Of a DNA stretch of 64,000 nucleotides, positions 1 to 13,500 are shown piece after piece. Each line of letters starts with the position of its first letter. Positions within the stretch are counted from its first letter, which is position 1. The DNA is from Ketobacter sp964016105 (lineage in GTDB: Bacteria > Pseudomonadota > Gammaproteobacteria > Pseudomonadales > Ketobacteraceae): the NCBI GenBank assembly GCA_964016105.1, contig CAXHEX010000002.1, forward strand, positions 322,686 through 386,685. The letters run 5' to 3'. The notes beneath the pieces were generated by a model that was not told where the DNA came from, made no database searches, and saw only the letters and a list, made by a program, of their open reading frames with translations. The position numbers and the translations under genes were made by a program.

Positions 1-3000
1 AAGTTCGCCATTACGCTAACTTGGGGCAATTTCAGTACCTGGCACCAAATATCCGCTAGGACTTCTTCACTTTGATTACGGGGTGCGACAAACTCCTGGG
101 TTTCCTGGTTCGGGGTGGGCAAGCGAGTTCGGTCTATTTTACCATTGGGGGTCAATGGCCATTGACTCACCACCACCACTCCCGCTGGCACCATAAATGT
201 GGGCAACGTGCTCTTTAGCGTGGATAGCGCCTGCTCGGAATTAAACTGCTCCCTTTTGCTGGCTTGCGTAATTAAAACATATGCGTACAACCGATCATCA
301 TTCACCACGGTGAGGGCATCTTCCACATGGGTTAATGACACTAACTGTTGGTTGATTTCATCCGGTTCAATCCGTAGCCCTCTCAGCTTAAGCTGAAAGT
401 CTTTTCTGTTGACATAACGTAGGTTTCCCTGCCGATCAAACTGACACAGGTCCCCGGTGAGATACTCAGTTTCACCCGCTGGGTTGTTCACAAAAACAGA
501 CTGGGTCAACTCTGGACGCTGCCAGTAGCCAGCCCCTACACAATCACCGGACAACCTTAGCTCTCCCACCGCGCCCGGTGGCATTTGTCTGCCATTTTTA
601 TCGGTGATATTTAATCGAGTATTTTGAATCGGCTTTCCGATGGGCAAAGATCGACTATGGGGCGATAATTCACCTGTGCTGTAACAGGCGACTACATCGC
701 TACACTCCGTGGGCCCATAACTGTTGGTTAGGATGGCGGACACCTGCTGTTGATCCAGCCATGATGACAGTTCTTCGACCCGAATGGGCTCTCCGCCCAA
801 CACCACGTGTCGCAATGACGGAAATGGATAGCCAGCCATGGCAGAATCCAAAAGTGGGTAGAATGCCGAAGGCGCACAATTAACAATGGATACTTGATGA
901 CGATCTATCAAACGGGCCAAGCGTTCAGGATCATAATCATCACAATCAGGTACCACTAACGCAGCCCCATGCAGGAACGGCAAAAATAAATTCTTTTGAG
1001 TTAAGTCAAAGCCAATGGCCGAAGTCAAAAGTACACGATCGCTGTCAGCACATTGAGTATGCTCACCATACCAGGCTAACAGGTTAGATTCTCCCCGGTA
1101 GTAAACCCCCGCGCCCTTGGGGTTGCCAGTGGAACCGGAGGTATAAACGTAATACAGTATTTGATCGTCTTGGGGAAGTTCCGCGGGCTCCGTTGTGGGC
1201 TGGGCATGAAGCTCTTTGAGCACGTCATCGATGCAGTGCACCTGGCACGATTGATTCAGACCGCCATTGGCCTCTAACTTGTTAATAACCTGACGATCCG
1301 CGATCAATATCTTGGCGGCGGAATCCTTTAAAATATAGTTAATGCGCCCTTCCGGATAGCCAGTTTCCAACGGCACATAGGCACAGGGCGATTTCACTGC
1401 GCCCAAATAGACACTGGGCAACCATTCACTGCGACCAATGCAAATAGCAATACGATCTCCAGGAACCACACCTTGAGCGTTGATCCAGTGGGCCACTTGA
1501 TTACTGGTTTGGTTGAGTTGCTCATAGGTGACTTCAACACCACCACAAATCACTGCCACTTTTTGTGGCTGGGTTTGGGCCGCTTGAAAAAAGCGATGGG
1601 CTAATCCAGGCGCAATGTCAGTTTGCTCACCCCTGCCCCATTGTTGTAACTGATTCACTTCCTGTGGCAATAGCCACTCAATGGCATCCAGCTGATCGGT
1701 TCCAGCCATTATTTTTTCATGAACCTGCTGTAGACGTTCCAGCAAGTTGGCATCACTTAATTCGTTACTGTGGTAACTCAACCGCAGGTTAACATCCGCC
1801 TCCCCCTGGGTAACCAACAGCTTAACTGTTCCTGCATTATCTGGCTGAATTGAAATCACCTGTAACTGCTGATTCGCCACCGTGAACGGAGCGGTAGCAG
1901 ATGGTAGCCGGTAATTAAATTGGAACTCCAACCCATCGCGACTCAGCATCTGACTTCGAGCAAACAGTGAAAGGTACTGATTTTGACCAATGGATTTCAT
2001 CCAGGCCCGATTATTTGCTGCGGTCTGTGAAAACAGAGTTAACAGAGAATCGGACTGCAATTCTCGATTAGACTGTACGTAGGGCACAAATTGAAAGGCA
2101 CAGCCGCACCATTTATCTTCAGTTGTATTCCGGCCCGATACCGCATTAATTAAAACAAAGGGATCATTCTGAAAGTAACTGGTCTGCAAGCAGAGGGTGT
2201 ATAGGGTGCGAAAATAATTGGGCAGAGATATTCCTTTAGACTCGCACCAGCATCGCAATTGGTTAAATTCGTTTTCACTGAGCTTCCAATTCTGCGCAAT
2301 GAGAGTGCCTGCATCTGGCCTCTTAAATGCAACAGGCTCAAAGTCAGCAAACTGAGTGCGCCAATAATTTATAGTCTCACGGGTGTCCGTCAACGCGATT
2401 CGACCGTCGACCCATTTTTGTAGTGAAGCGTTAGACACCGACTGCACTGGGAGATCAAAATAGGCACTGACCACTTGCTCCACATGCTGTCGCATGGAAA
2501 AGCCATCAGATACACAGTGATGAGCCGCCGCCACTGCCCAGTATCGATCATCTTCACATTGTACCAGTACATGGCGCCACAAAGGCCGATCCAGTATGTC
2601 CCAGTTAACCAAGGCCAGCTCAGATAATTCATCCAAGGCATTTTCCTGGGTCAAAGGTTCTCCCTGCCAACGAACCAGCTCGAAGCAAGCTGACGCATCG
2701 GGTACGATCACTTGGTACAGCGCATCCAATCCAGGCTGATCACAACTGACTACTCTGCTGCGTAAGAACGGATTTGCACTGTTCACCTGCTCCAGTGCGG
2801 ATTGCCATTTTTCAGGCTCCACCTTGAAAGGCAATTCCACTGCGTAGCCAATACTGTTTCTTTTGCTATCGGGATTTACCAGGGAATCAACACAAAAATC
2901 CCGCTGCATGGGTAACAGAGGTAGAACACACTCCACATCACCCGGGTATTCCAATTGATCCTGTAGCTCGCCCTCAGATACCAGTTGCAGGGTATCCAGC

Positions 3001-4514
3001 CTCTGTTCAGGATTGTCCACTAAACAGCCGAGTACATGATTAATATGCTGGATCAACTTAGTAATGGTGCTTTTATCAAATAAGTCCGTGTTGTATTCAA
3101 TCATGCCCTCGATGGCATCGGTCTTATTTACCAACATCAAGGTGAGATCGAGGCGAGCTGACACCAACTCCAGGGGCATGGGCGTAATTTCTAACCCCGC
3201 TACCATAGCCTTCTTGGCGGATCCGTCATCTGAGGTAAGGGAAAAGGCGGTTTGATATAGCGGCGTGAAACTCAAATTTCTGGCTACACTGAGTTCTTCC
3301 ACCACCGCGTCAATGGGCAAGTCCTGATGGCCCTGAGCACCGAGAACCTGCTCCTTAGTGGCCTTGATTAATTCCAGCAGCGTTGGGTTATTTTGAAGTT
3401 GGCTGCGAATAACCAAAGTATTAACAAAAAAGCCGATAAGATTTTCTGTTTCACTTTGGCTGCGACCGGCCACGGGCATGCCCACGCAAATATCGGTTTG
3501 TTTAGACCATTTACTCAGCACAACATTGTAAGCCGCCATCAATACCACATATAACGTGGTGCCCATCTCACGGGCTAGGCTATTCAACGCCCCGGACAAC
3601 CTAGCATCGATAACCACATCCACGGTGGCGCCATTCAGTGTTTGCATGGGCGGTCGCGGGGGATCAAACGGCATGGCCAATTGCTCAGGAGCACCGCTTA
3701 ATTGTTGTTGCCAATAACCAATCTGCCTGTCAAGTTCTTCTCCCTGCAACCAATTACGTTGCCAGGCAGCGTAATCCGGGTATTGAATGGTGAGTTCAGG
3801 CAGGGGTGCGTCAACACCAAAACGTTGAGCCGCATAAAGTGCGGATATCTCCCGAACAAACACCGCCATGGACCAACCGTCGGTGATGATGTGGTGCATG
3901 GTCACCACCAAACCGTGCTTGTTGTCGTCCAACTTAAAAAGACGGGCACGAATCAGGGGCGACTGGGTAAGATCAAAAGAACGTCTCACCTCTTTCTCAA
4001 CTTTTTGCTTGAGAACGGCATCCTGCTCACCTGGATCTGTATCAACAAGTGATTCTATTGGAATTTCAAATTTTTCTATCTGATGGACTTCCTGATAAGG
4101 CTGACCTTCACTGCTCAAAAAACAAGAGCGCAGGGACTCGTGGCGTTGAATAAGCGCCAGCATGGCCCCTTCCAAAGCCTGGTAGTCGAGAATGCCCGTA
4201 AGTATGAGGGTGGCAGGAATATGGAAAGTACTGCTTCCAGGAGACAACTGTTCAATAAACCAAAGCCGCTGTTGAGCGTGGGAAAGTACTAGAGGCTGGC
4301 TCCGGTCCGCCGCGGGTATACCACTGGCTTCCTGATTTGAATCACTGTTGGCCTGGACTAAAAACTCAATGACCGCTGCTTTGTTTTCCACAAGCTCGGC
4401 TTTTAGGTCTGGAGTGAGCGCGCCTTTTGGTGCCTTAAACTTGAGTTGACCATCGTCTACCCACAACTTAATACCGGCGGCTCCTAACTTAGCCATCAGC
4501 TCATACACACTCAT
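1..4514 (-). CDS. NRPS-3: docking-C-C-A-PCP module(s), 3' end beyond window
   Basis: Third synthetase of the lipopeptide line, open to the left edge (about 1,504 codons seen). It starts at ATG 4514, overlapping the NRPS-2 stop in an ATGA, so the two are translationally coupled. Residues 1-55 (MSVYELMAKLGAAGIKLWVD...) look like a TubC-type beta-hairpin docking domain. A condensation domain follows with HHIITDG near residue 210, then a second, divergent condensation-type domain with HHCVSDG near residue 667, with no A or PCP between them. The adenylation domain has TSGSTGNPKG near 1128 and FDLTQKN near 1170. My reading of its pocket is DLKNVGSDVK, which I cannot assign to a substrate. The beginning of a PCP reaches position 1. 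Domain calls are firm. The role of the second C-type domain is unknown, and so is whether a thioesterase follows. Confidence 0.95.
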   Translation of the reverse strand, partial: MSVYELMAKLGAAGIKLWVDDGQLKFKAPKGALTPDLKAELVENKAAVIEFLVQANSDSNQEASGIPAADRSQPLVLSHAQQRLWFIEQLSPGSSTFHIPATLILTGILDYQALEGAMLALIQRHESLRSCFLSSEGQPYQEVHQIEKFEIPIESLVDTDPGEQDAVLKQKVEKEVRRSFDLTQSPLIRARLFKLDDNKHGLVVTMHHIITDGWSMAVFVREISALYAAQRFGVDAPLPELTIQYPDYAAWQRNWLQGEELDRQIGYWQQQLSGAPEQLAMPFDPPRPPMQTLNGATVDVVIDARLSGALNSLAREMGTTLYVVLMAAYNVVLSKWSKQTDICVGMPVAGRSQSETENLIGFFVNTLVIRSQLQNNPTLLELIKATKEQVLGAQGHQDLPIDAVVEELSVARNLSFTPLYQTAFSLTSDDGSAKKAMVAGLEITPMPLELVSARLDLTLMLVNKTDAIEGMIEYNTDLFDKSTITKLIQHINHVLGCLVDNPEQRLDTLQLVSEGELQDQLEYPGDVECVLPLLPMQRDFCVDSLVNPDSKRNSIGYAVELPFKVEPEKWQSALEQVNSANPFLRSRVVSCDQPGLDALYQVIVPDASACFELVRWQGEPLTQENALDELSELALVNWDILDRPLWRHVLVQCEDDRYWAVAAAHHCVSDGFSMRQHVEQVVSAYFDLPVQSVSNASLQKWVDGRIALTDTRETINYWRTQFADFEPVAFKRPDAGTLIAQNWKLSENEFNQLRCWCESKGISLPNYFRTLYTLCLQTSYFQNDPFVLINAVSGRNTTEDKWCGCAFQFVPYVQSNRELQSDSLLTLFSQTAANNRAWMKSIGQNQYLSLFARSQMLSRDGLEFQFNYRLPSATAPFTVANQQLQVISIQPDNAGTVKLLVTQGEADVNLRLSYHSNELSDANLLERLQQVHEKIMAGTDQLDAIEWLLPQEVNQLQQWGRGEQTDIAPGLAHRFFQAAQTQPQKVAVICGGVEVTYEQLNQTSNQVAHWINAQGVVPGDRIAICIGRSEWLPSVYLGAVKSPCAYVPLETGYPEGRINYILKDSAAKILIADRQVINKLEANGGLNQSCQVHCIDDVLKELHAQPTTEPAELPQDDQILYYVYTSGSTGNPKGAGVYYRGESNLLAWYGEHTQCADSDRVLLTSAIGFDLTQKNLFLPFLHGAALVVPDCDDYDPERLARLIDRHQVSIVNCAPSAFYPLLDSAMAGYPFPSLRHVVLGGEPIRVEELSSWLDQQQVSAILTNSYGPTECSDVVACYSTGELSPHSRSLPIGKPIQNTRLNITDKNGRQMPPGAVGELRLSGDCVGAGYWQRPELTQSVFVNNPAGETEYLTGDLCQFDRQGNLRYVNRKDFQLKLRGLRIEPDEINQQLVSLTHVEDALTVVNDDRLYAYVLITQASKREQFNSEQALSTLKSTLPTFMVPAGVVVVSQWPLTPNGKIDRTRLPTPNQETQEFVAPRNQSEEVLADIWCQVLKLPQVSVMAN

Positions 4515-7500
4515 AGTGAGCCTTCCTCAAAATCATCATCTAGATCTTCAGATTGATCCAAATCGGAATCTGAAATAGACACTGCGCTAATAATCTCGCT
4601 GAGCGCAGCGATGGTGGGCACCTCAAATAAGGTTCTTAGAGGCAAATCCACGCTCAATTTCTGCTTTAATTGCATGGCAACTCGATTTATTAACAGGGAG
4701 TGCCCGCCTAAATCAAAAAAGTCATCAAAAATGCCCACTCTTTCTTTTTCAAGAACCTGTTGCCAAATTTCGATAAGAGTCGCTTCAATAGGATTACGGG
4801 CAGACACATATTCCGTGGACACATAATCAGCATCAGTGGGTTCGGGTAAAGCCCGCTTATCGACCTTACCATTGGGCGTTATGGGTAACGCACCAAGATA
4901 AACCAGAGCCGAAGGTACCATGTAGTAAGGTAGAGTCTGCTTCAGCTTGGCTTTTAGTTCTGCAACATCTGGCTCGTTGCTTGGATCAACCAGTTCGCAA
5001 TAAGCGATAAGTTGCTTGCCTGTATTGGGCTGCTGATGAACCACCACTGTGTTTTCCTTGATGGCTGGCAAGCGGTTGATGGCCGTTTCCACTTCACCTA
5101 ATTCAACCCGGAAACCACGAATTTTGATTTGATCGTCCAATCGACCCAGGATTTCAATGGAGCCATCATCAAGGTAGCGCCCAAGATCTCCGGTGCGGTA
5201 CATTTTTAAACTGGGCTTAAATGGATCAGCCACAAAAGATTTTGCGGTTAGATCAGCCTTATTCAGATAACCATCTGCCAAGCCCAGACCACCTACGAAA
5301 ATCTCCCCTGCCACACCCACAGGTACGGGTCTTTGCTCTGAATCCAATATATACGCGGTGCTGTTAGCGATGGGCTTACCAATGGGAATCGTGTTTGCGC
5401 CAGGTAACACCTCAGTTATCTCGTACCAAGTGGAGAAAGTGGTGTTTTCAGTAGGGCCATAAACGTGCAGCAAGTGCTGTGGTTTATTACCGCTCTCAAT
5501 CATGCTTGACACCACATTGGGATCACAAGCCTCGCCGCCAAACAAACAGTATTTGAGCGGCGCAAAAACCTGCGCATCTTGCTTTAACAGTGCATTGAAC
5601 AGAGCAGTGGTGAGAAACAGCGTGGATATGGCCTTCTCTTTAATTTTTAAACCGAATTCATGGGGGTCAAGGGATTCTTCCTTGCTGATACCCACAAGGG
5701 TGGCACCATTCAACAATGCTCCCCACATTTCAAAAGTGGCGGCATCAAAGGACACATTGGAAGCATGCCCCACCCTATCACCTGTGGAAAACTGAACATA
5801 ATCACTGTTCAGCACTAACCGGCTCACAGCAACTTGGGGCACACAAACCCCTTTTGGCTGCCCCGTGGAACCGGATGTGTAGATGACATAGGCAAGGTCA
5901 GAACTATCTGTGGATATAGAAGTTTCCACTTCACCATCAGGTAAAGAACGGGCTTCATTTGTTAGCACGTCAGACTCTACCAAGCCGTGACGCAATGAGG
6001 GCTCCAAGTCATCAAAAACAGACAGACTGTTGGCGCCAACCACAATTATTTCAGCACCTACGTCTTTAAGCATATATTCGATCCGCTCTTTGGTGTAAGA
6101 GGGATCGACAGGAACATAAACTGCACCCGCTTTCAGAGTAGCTAAAACCGCCTCAATCATCGAAATTGAACGATCAATACAAAGGGCAACACGATCTCCC
6201 GCTTGCACCCCTTTCTTAATCAACGCACGGGCTAATTGATTGGTCCGCCGATCCAACAAATCGTAGGTTACTAATCGCCCGCTAAAATCACAGGCGATAT
6301 TTTCCGGGCGCTTTTTGGCAATTTCCGTAAACAAACGAGCAAGATTTACGGACGAAGGAAACGATCGCTCCGTCTCATTCCAGCCATAAACCTGCTTTTG
6401 ATGCTCTCCCATAGAGATAATGGGAATATCACCAATAGCAATACTGGGATTACTCTCGATGGCCATTAGCATCTGTTGGATGTGAACCAGAATACGGTCG
6501 ATAGTATCAGTGCTGAAGCTGTGACTGTCATAGGAAAACCGTAACACTAATTCATTACCTGGAATAATAATCAGAGTAAGGGGGAAGTTTGTCTGCTGGA
6601 ATGCCTCTACCGTGCCGATATTCAATGATGCCTGGGTTTGTTCCAGAGTTTCATCAATGGGATAGTTTTCAAAAACCAATATGGATTCGAACATGGCTTG
6701 CTTTAAAGGCGTCTCACAACAGTTTTGAACATCAACTAAGGAGCTGTATTCGTAATTTTTTGCTTCGGTTTGTTTTTCCTGTTGCAACTTCAACCAGTCA
6801 ATGAAGCTAGCATTATTTTCAACTTGCATGCGCATGGGCAAGGTATTGATAAATAACCCAACCATGGACTCAATACCATTCAACTCCGCCGGTCGACCAG
6901 ACACAGTGGTACCGAATAAAACATCATGCTCATTACTGTATCGAGATAACAGAATTGCCCACAACCCCTGCATAATATGGTTAAGGGTTAAATGGGATTG
7001 TTTGGCTAGCCCCTGTATTCCTAGGAGCAAATTGCCGCCGATGGCCACTTCTTTCTCAAGGTATTTGGCCGCTACATTTTGCGTCTCTTCCAATTGATTG
7101 ATAAGGGCTTGGGAGTTTTTCACCGGAATGGGTGTGGGCGCTGTAAAACCACTCAGATAGTCACGCCAGTAGGCTTTAGCTTTAGCCTGATCCTGAGACT
7201 GCTGCCAATGGATAAAGTCTTGATAACGGGGCGGATTGGGCAATTCCGATACAGAATCCCCCGCTACTAAGGAGTCGTAAATGGAAAATAGCTCAGCGAA
7301 CACCACGGGCATGGACCATCCGTCCAGCAAAATATGGTGAAAACTCCAAACCAATCGATTTTCCTGATTGGGCAGGGCCACCCAATTCAGGCGCATAATA
7401 CTGGGCTGTTTAAAATTGAAGCCTAAATTACGATCGTCAATTAAAAAACGCTGGAACTTCTGCAGTGCACTATCAGCGTCGAGCTTGGACCAATCGTACT

Positions 7501-10500
7501 CCTGGAGGTGTAAATCAACCCGTTTATGCACTATCTGTAGGGGAACCGGTACATTCTCCCACAACAAACTGGTACGTAATATTTGGTGGCGGGATACCAC
7601 CGTTCGCCAAGCGTCGAACATGGCTTTTTCATTTACCGCCCCGGTAATAGGTACCACCATCTGATCAAAGTAAACCCAGGAGTCCGGCTCATAGAGTGCA
7701 TGGAACAGCATTCCTTCCTGTACGGGGGACAAGGGCAATACGGTCTCTACGCCCTGACGTGGTAATAACCCATCAATTTGCGTTTGATCGAGCTGGCTTA
7801 GGGGGAAATCAGAAGGCGTATATCCGCAGTGATCCCCACTGCAACAGTAATCGACAATGCGAGTTAACTCTTCTGAGAAACGCAATGACAATCGCTCAAT
7901 GGTGGAACGCGCAAATAATCTGGCCCCGAAACGCCAAATCACTTGTAATTGTCCATCATGTACTTTTGCACTGACCTCAATTTTGTACTTACGCTTGGCC
8001 AAAGGAGCAATTTCTTCCCCCGTGGACTCAGTGGTGGAAGACAACAAGGAGTCTGCGTTACTTATTTGATCGAGTTGACCCAGATAGTTAAAACTAACCT
8101 CGCTGTTATCCAGTTTACTTAGTTTGTTTTGTATGGCGCTATCACCCAGATGCTTTAACACCCCGAAGGTCATTCCCTTTCGAGGTATCGCTCTCAAGTT
8201 CTCTTTAGTGGACTTTATGGATAATCCAAGATCCGATTGAGTATCCGTGGACAAAATGACCGGATAGATGGAAGTAAACCAGCCTACGGTCCTACTTACA
8301 TCCAATTTATCATCGATATGTTCGCGGCCATGACCTTCAAGATCCAAAACTAATGATTTCCCCTCTGCAATACTGCACAGAGAACGGCCTAAAGCCGTAA
8401 GTAGTAAATCATTTATTTCGGTTTGATAGGCAGAGCCCGCTTGCTTTAATAATCTAGATGTGGTGTTTGTGTCCAAAGCGCTTTCGACTAGTTCAACGTC
8501 GGCAATGGTATTTTCACCGGCATAGTCAGCTAAAAGATGTCCGCTTGGGGATGATAAACTCAACCAGTAATCGGCATCTGCGGCTATCTGATCAGAATAA
8601 GCAAATTCCGTTAGTGCGTCTGCCCACTGCTGGAAAGAAGTGGTTTTTGAACCCAAATCAATACGAGCACTTTTTAACAGAGAACCCAGCGCCGTTTGCA
8701 GATCCTCCAAGAGAATACGCCAAGAGAATACATCTATCACGAGATGGTGTATAACAATCAGCAACCGGGCTTCGTCCTCAACCCCCAAATCGAAATAAAC
8801 CAACCTCATCACCGGGCCGTGCTCCAGATTGAGAGTCGCTTGTGCGTTATTAGACAGTTGCTCTATCTGTTCGTAGCGCAAATTAGCGGGTAATCCAGAT
8901 AAATTCACAACCTCAAATATATCTTGCACAATATTGGTAGACTTTTTGGGAGCAACTACATACTGCTGCACTTCACTGGGAGTCACTTTAAACCGGGTTC
9001 TGAGTGCATCGTGCTGTAAAATCAACGCTTCCCAGGCAGCCATAAGATGATCAGGAGTTATGGTCTTACTTGTCTTCAGCAGCAGTGACTGGTTGAAATG
9101 ATCGCTGCCCGTAAACTTGGATTCATAAAACCATTTTTGAATTGGTGTTAAGCTGACACGGCCTTCAACCAGACCCTGCTCAGCAAGAATAATATCCTGT
9201 ACATCCTTTGCAACCTCAGCCAATTCACCTATGGTTTGAAAATCAAAAATCTGCTTTGCGGTGAGATGCAGGCCAGCGCGTTTTGCCCTACTGATTATCT
9301 GAATACTGAGTATGGAATCCCCGCCCAACTCAAAAAAGTTGTCATGGATACCTACGGTATCAGCCTTCAATACCTGCTCCCAAATATCCACCAAAATCTC
9401 TTCTTTGCGGTTCCGGGGAGCCACATATTGATTAGTATTGCTTGACTCGTATACGGGCTCTGGCAATTTACGTTTATCTACTTTTCCATTCGCAGTAAGA
9501 GGAAACTCTTCCATGAAAACGAACGCAGCCGGCATCATGTGCTTGGGTAAGAATTCAGATGCTTTTTGTCTAACCTCTGTGATATCTAATTTGTGTTCAG
9601 ATTTGATATAGGCAACTAGCCGTTTTTGCTTGGCATCATCAATTTTAACCAGTACAACCGCGTCTTTAATCACGTCGACTCGAGTTAGATTAGACTCCAC
9701 CTCATTCAGTTCAATTCTGAAACCCCGAATTTTAACCTGATCATCGGCACGACCCAGAATCTCGATAAGCCCGTCTTCACGGTAGCGGGCAATATCACCG
9801 GTTTTATATAAGCGAGCCCCCTGGGTATTTGAAAATGGGTCAGGAATGAAAGACTGTTGAGTTCTTTCGGTATCATTGAGATAGCCTATGGCTACACCGT
9901 CGCCACCTAAATAAATCTCCCCTTTTACGCCAATGGGAACCGGTTGTTTATTGATATCCAATATATAGGCAGTTGAGCCGGATATACTACGTCCAATGGG
10001 CACGTTGGAGGCGTTTTCTGGCAAATACTCCAACTCATTGAACGTGGAAAAGGTGGTATTTTCCGTTGGTCCATAACAATTCAATAAATGCTTGGGCTTA
10101 TATTTGTTAAGTGCCAAACGTGTAATACTGGGATCAAGTGCCTCTCCGCCTATCATCAAAACCTTGAACTGCGAAATAATTTCCGGCTTTGTCGCCATAT
10201 ACATATTAAACAACGCCGTGGTAAAGAAACTCACATTGGTGTTGGTCCGCAGTATTTCGTTGAAAAACAACTCCGGGTTAAGAATCATTTCTTTCGAATA
10301 GATAACTAAACCGGCGCCATTCAAAAGAGGCGCCCAAATATCAAAGGTCGCAGCATCAAATGAGACATTGGAAAGATGACAAACCCGGTCCTGGTGCTCC
10401 AATGAAAAATAATTGGCATCCAACACCAAACGAATCACACTGAGTTGATTCACTTCCACACCTTTTGGCAGGCCGGTGGAACCGGAGGTATAAATGACGT

Positions 10501-13500
10501 AAGCAGTACGACTGGGGCTGGGTGAGAAATCCAACAGCAGATTTTCGCCACTGTAATTGCTACTCTTTTCCACCACATCTTCTACCAATAGCACTTGAGT
10601 ACGTAACTTGCTGTTGCTGACTATAGATGCAATGCGCTGTGAATGGGCAGTATCTGTAATCACCACGGGAGCGGCAGTATGGCCCAGCATATAACCCACT
10701 CTATCATCCGGATATTCCGAATCCAGGGGAACATAGGCCGCACCCACTTTTAGAACCGCAATGGTGCTTACGATCATCTCCACCGATCGCTCTAGCGCAA
10801 TGGCCACCAGATCGTCAGCCTTAACTCCATTTTCAAACAAAAGACGAGCAGCGCGGTTGGCACGAATATTAAGTTCCCTGTAGGTAATTTCAGTATTACC
10901 ACACACCACGGCAATGTGTTCAGGGTGGGCCTTCACGTGTTTCTCGAATATCTGATGCAAACAGAGATTCTTGGGATAATTTGCCGGGGCTGGATTCCAA
11001 TTGTGTAATAGGTTATTACGTTCGTCTTCACTTAACATGGGGAGACGAACCAGTGGCACATCCGGTTGAGACAGCATTCCGTGAAGCAGTGTTTTCAAAT
11101 GCTGTAATATTCTTTCTATGGCAGCATTTTCAAATAAAGCGGAATCGTAGGAGAGCTTCACCAACAGCTGTTTCGCAGGCTCTATTATCAGAGTAATTGG
11201 ATAGTTAGTATGTTCGATCGTGGTTATATGACCAAAATCCAAAAGTTCATCGGCACTGTGAACCGCTTCCCCAACTGGATAGTTTTCAAAAACCAAAATG
11301 CTATCGAACAGGCTTTGATCTCCTGGCACCTCAGAATAACGGTGTATATCCACCAGGGGAGTAAATTCGAAGCGCCTTAGATCCACTTGCTCTTCTTGCA
11401 TTTTTTTCAGAAGCGGTCCGATGGTACTACGCTCGTCTAACACTATTCTGAGAGGCAATGTATTGATAAACAGACCAACGATATTTTCTACATTGGGTAA
11501 ATCTGTTGGGCGACCTGAAACGGTGGTTCCGAAAACCACATCCCGCTCACCACTATAACGTGCTAACAACACGCCCCAGGCGGCCTGCAAAACCGTATTT
11601 AAGGTTACGTGTTGCTCTCGAGCAAAATTCTGAATTCGGGTGGTAAAGCTCTCATCTAGCACCAAAGCGTTTTCTAGAAAAACTTTTTCGTCAGAGTTAT
11701 TACCACTTTTAAGATTGGGTAGGGGTGTAGCTGCCTCGAACTCGCTTAAGTAGAGTTTCCAGAATTGCAGGGCGTCACCTTTATCTACCTGTTCCAAATA
11801 AGATATGAAATCTTCGTAGCTTCCCGCTGACGGCAGGGTTGCCTCTTCACCTTTCACCAATAAACCGTAGGTTTGAAATACTTCGCCCATCACCAGGGGC
11901 AGTGACCAGCCATCAAGAACAACGTGATGAAAACTCCAAACCAGGCGAGCACGATTATCCGGCATATCAATCCAGGCCAATCGCATCAAACCGGGGTTTT
12001 CAAAATCAAATCCCCTTTGCCTGTCTTTTTCCAACCAGGCATCAAACCGCATTTTCTCCTGATTGACGTCGATATGGCGCCAATCAATATCAATCACCTC
12101 CATATCGATCTTGTTATGGACAATCTGAAGCGGCCTATCCAGCTCCTGCCATAAAAATGCGCTGCGCAACGCTGGATGCCGATTTACCACAATGGCCCAG
12201 GATTGCTTCAACACTTCGCGATCCACACCACCAAGCACCTCAACACTTAACTGTTCGAAGTACACCCCATGGTCGTTATCAAAAAGGCTATGGAACAACA
12301 TCCCTTCCTGCATGGGGGACAGGGGGTATATGGAGGTTATGGATTGGTTTCGACCCACCAATCGGTCTATCTGCCCCTGATCTAAACCAGATAAAGGAAA
12401 ATCAGATGGCGTGTAACCGAAAACATCCGGACGACTGCATTGGCTGATAAGTTGTTCTATGGCTACAAAAAATTGATGGGACAAATGTTCGATTGTTTCA
12501 GTGGTAAAATGTTTCTCACTGTATATCCAATCCACCTGCAATCGGCCATCCACAATATGGCTGTTAATACTGAGTGGGTGGGGTTCGTGACTGGCGGAAC
12601 TATGCTCCTGCCCTCTTCCCTCCCTGGCTAATTCAAACCAGGTATTGTTTTCGATAATTGAATCGAACTGTCCCAGATAATTGAATACGATGTCTGCAGA
12701 GGGAACCTCAGAAAACACATCCTTGGCCTGCTCAGAATAGTACCGCAGCGCACCATAGCCAAAACCTCGCCCTGGAATATGACGAAGTTGTTCCTTTATA
12801 GATTTGAGATTATCAGTGATGGATTGCCCATTCTGGTATTTCAACAATACGGGGTAAACCGATGTGAACCAACCTACGGTTCGGCTTAAATCAAACCGAT
12901 CAGAAAATATCTCTCTGCCATGGCCTTCCATATCAAGCAGCGTGGTTACGTTGCCGCTCCAATCGGAGAGTGTCCTGGCCAACGAAGTCAGCAGCACATC
13001 GTTGATCTCCGTTCGATACGCTTTATGAACATCACGAAGCAGCGCTTGGGTCAGTTCCGTATTTAAATAGGCCGAGTAGACCTGGGTGTCAGCTACAGTG
13101 GAGAGAGTTGCAGTCTGGTCAAACGGGAGTAGTGGCTTTTCTTGCTCCACTATTGCGCGCCAATAATTTAATTCGGCGTTGAGATGCCCGTACTCAACGA
13201 ACTCTTCTAACCCAGCAGCCCATTGTTGATAGGATGTGGTTTTATAGCCGAGTTGAAGCTCTTCGCCAGCTTGAACCGCATTCAGAGCCCGTCCAAAGTC
13301 GTCCAATAAAATCCGCCAGGAGACACCATCCACCACCAGATGGTGAACAACCAACAACAATTTACGTTGGTCTTTAGGCAAAGTAATATAGCCCACCGCA
13401 AGTAATGGACCATTCCCCAAATCAAGACTGGCCTGAATTTCATCACAGGCGTGCTTGAGGGCGGATTCTATAGCATCATCAACCAGATTGGATAAGTCTT

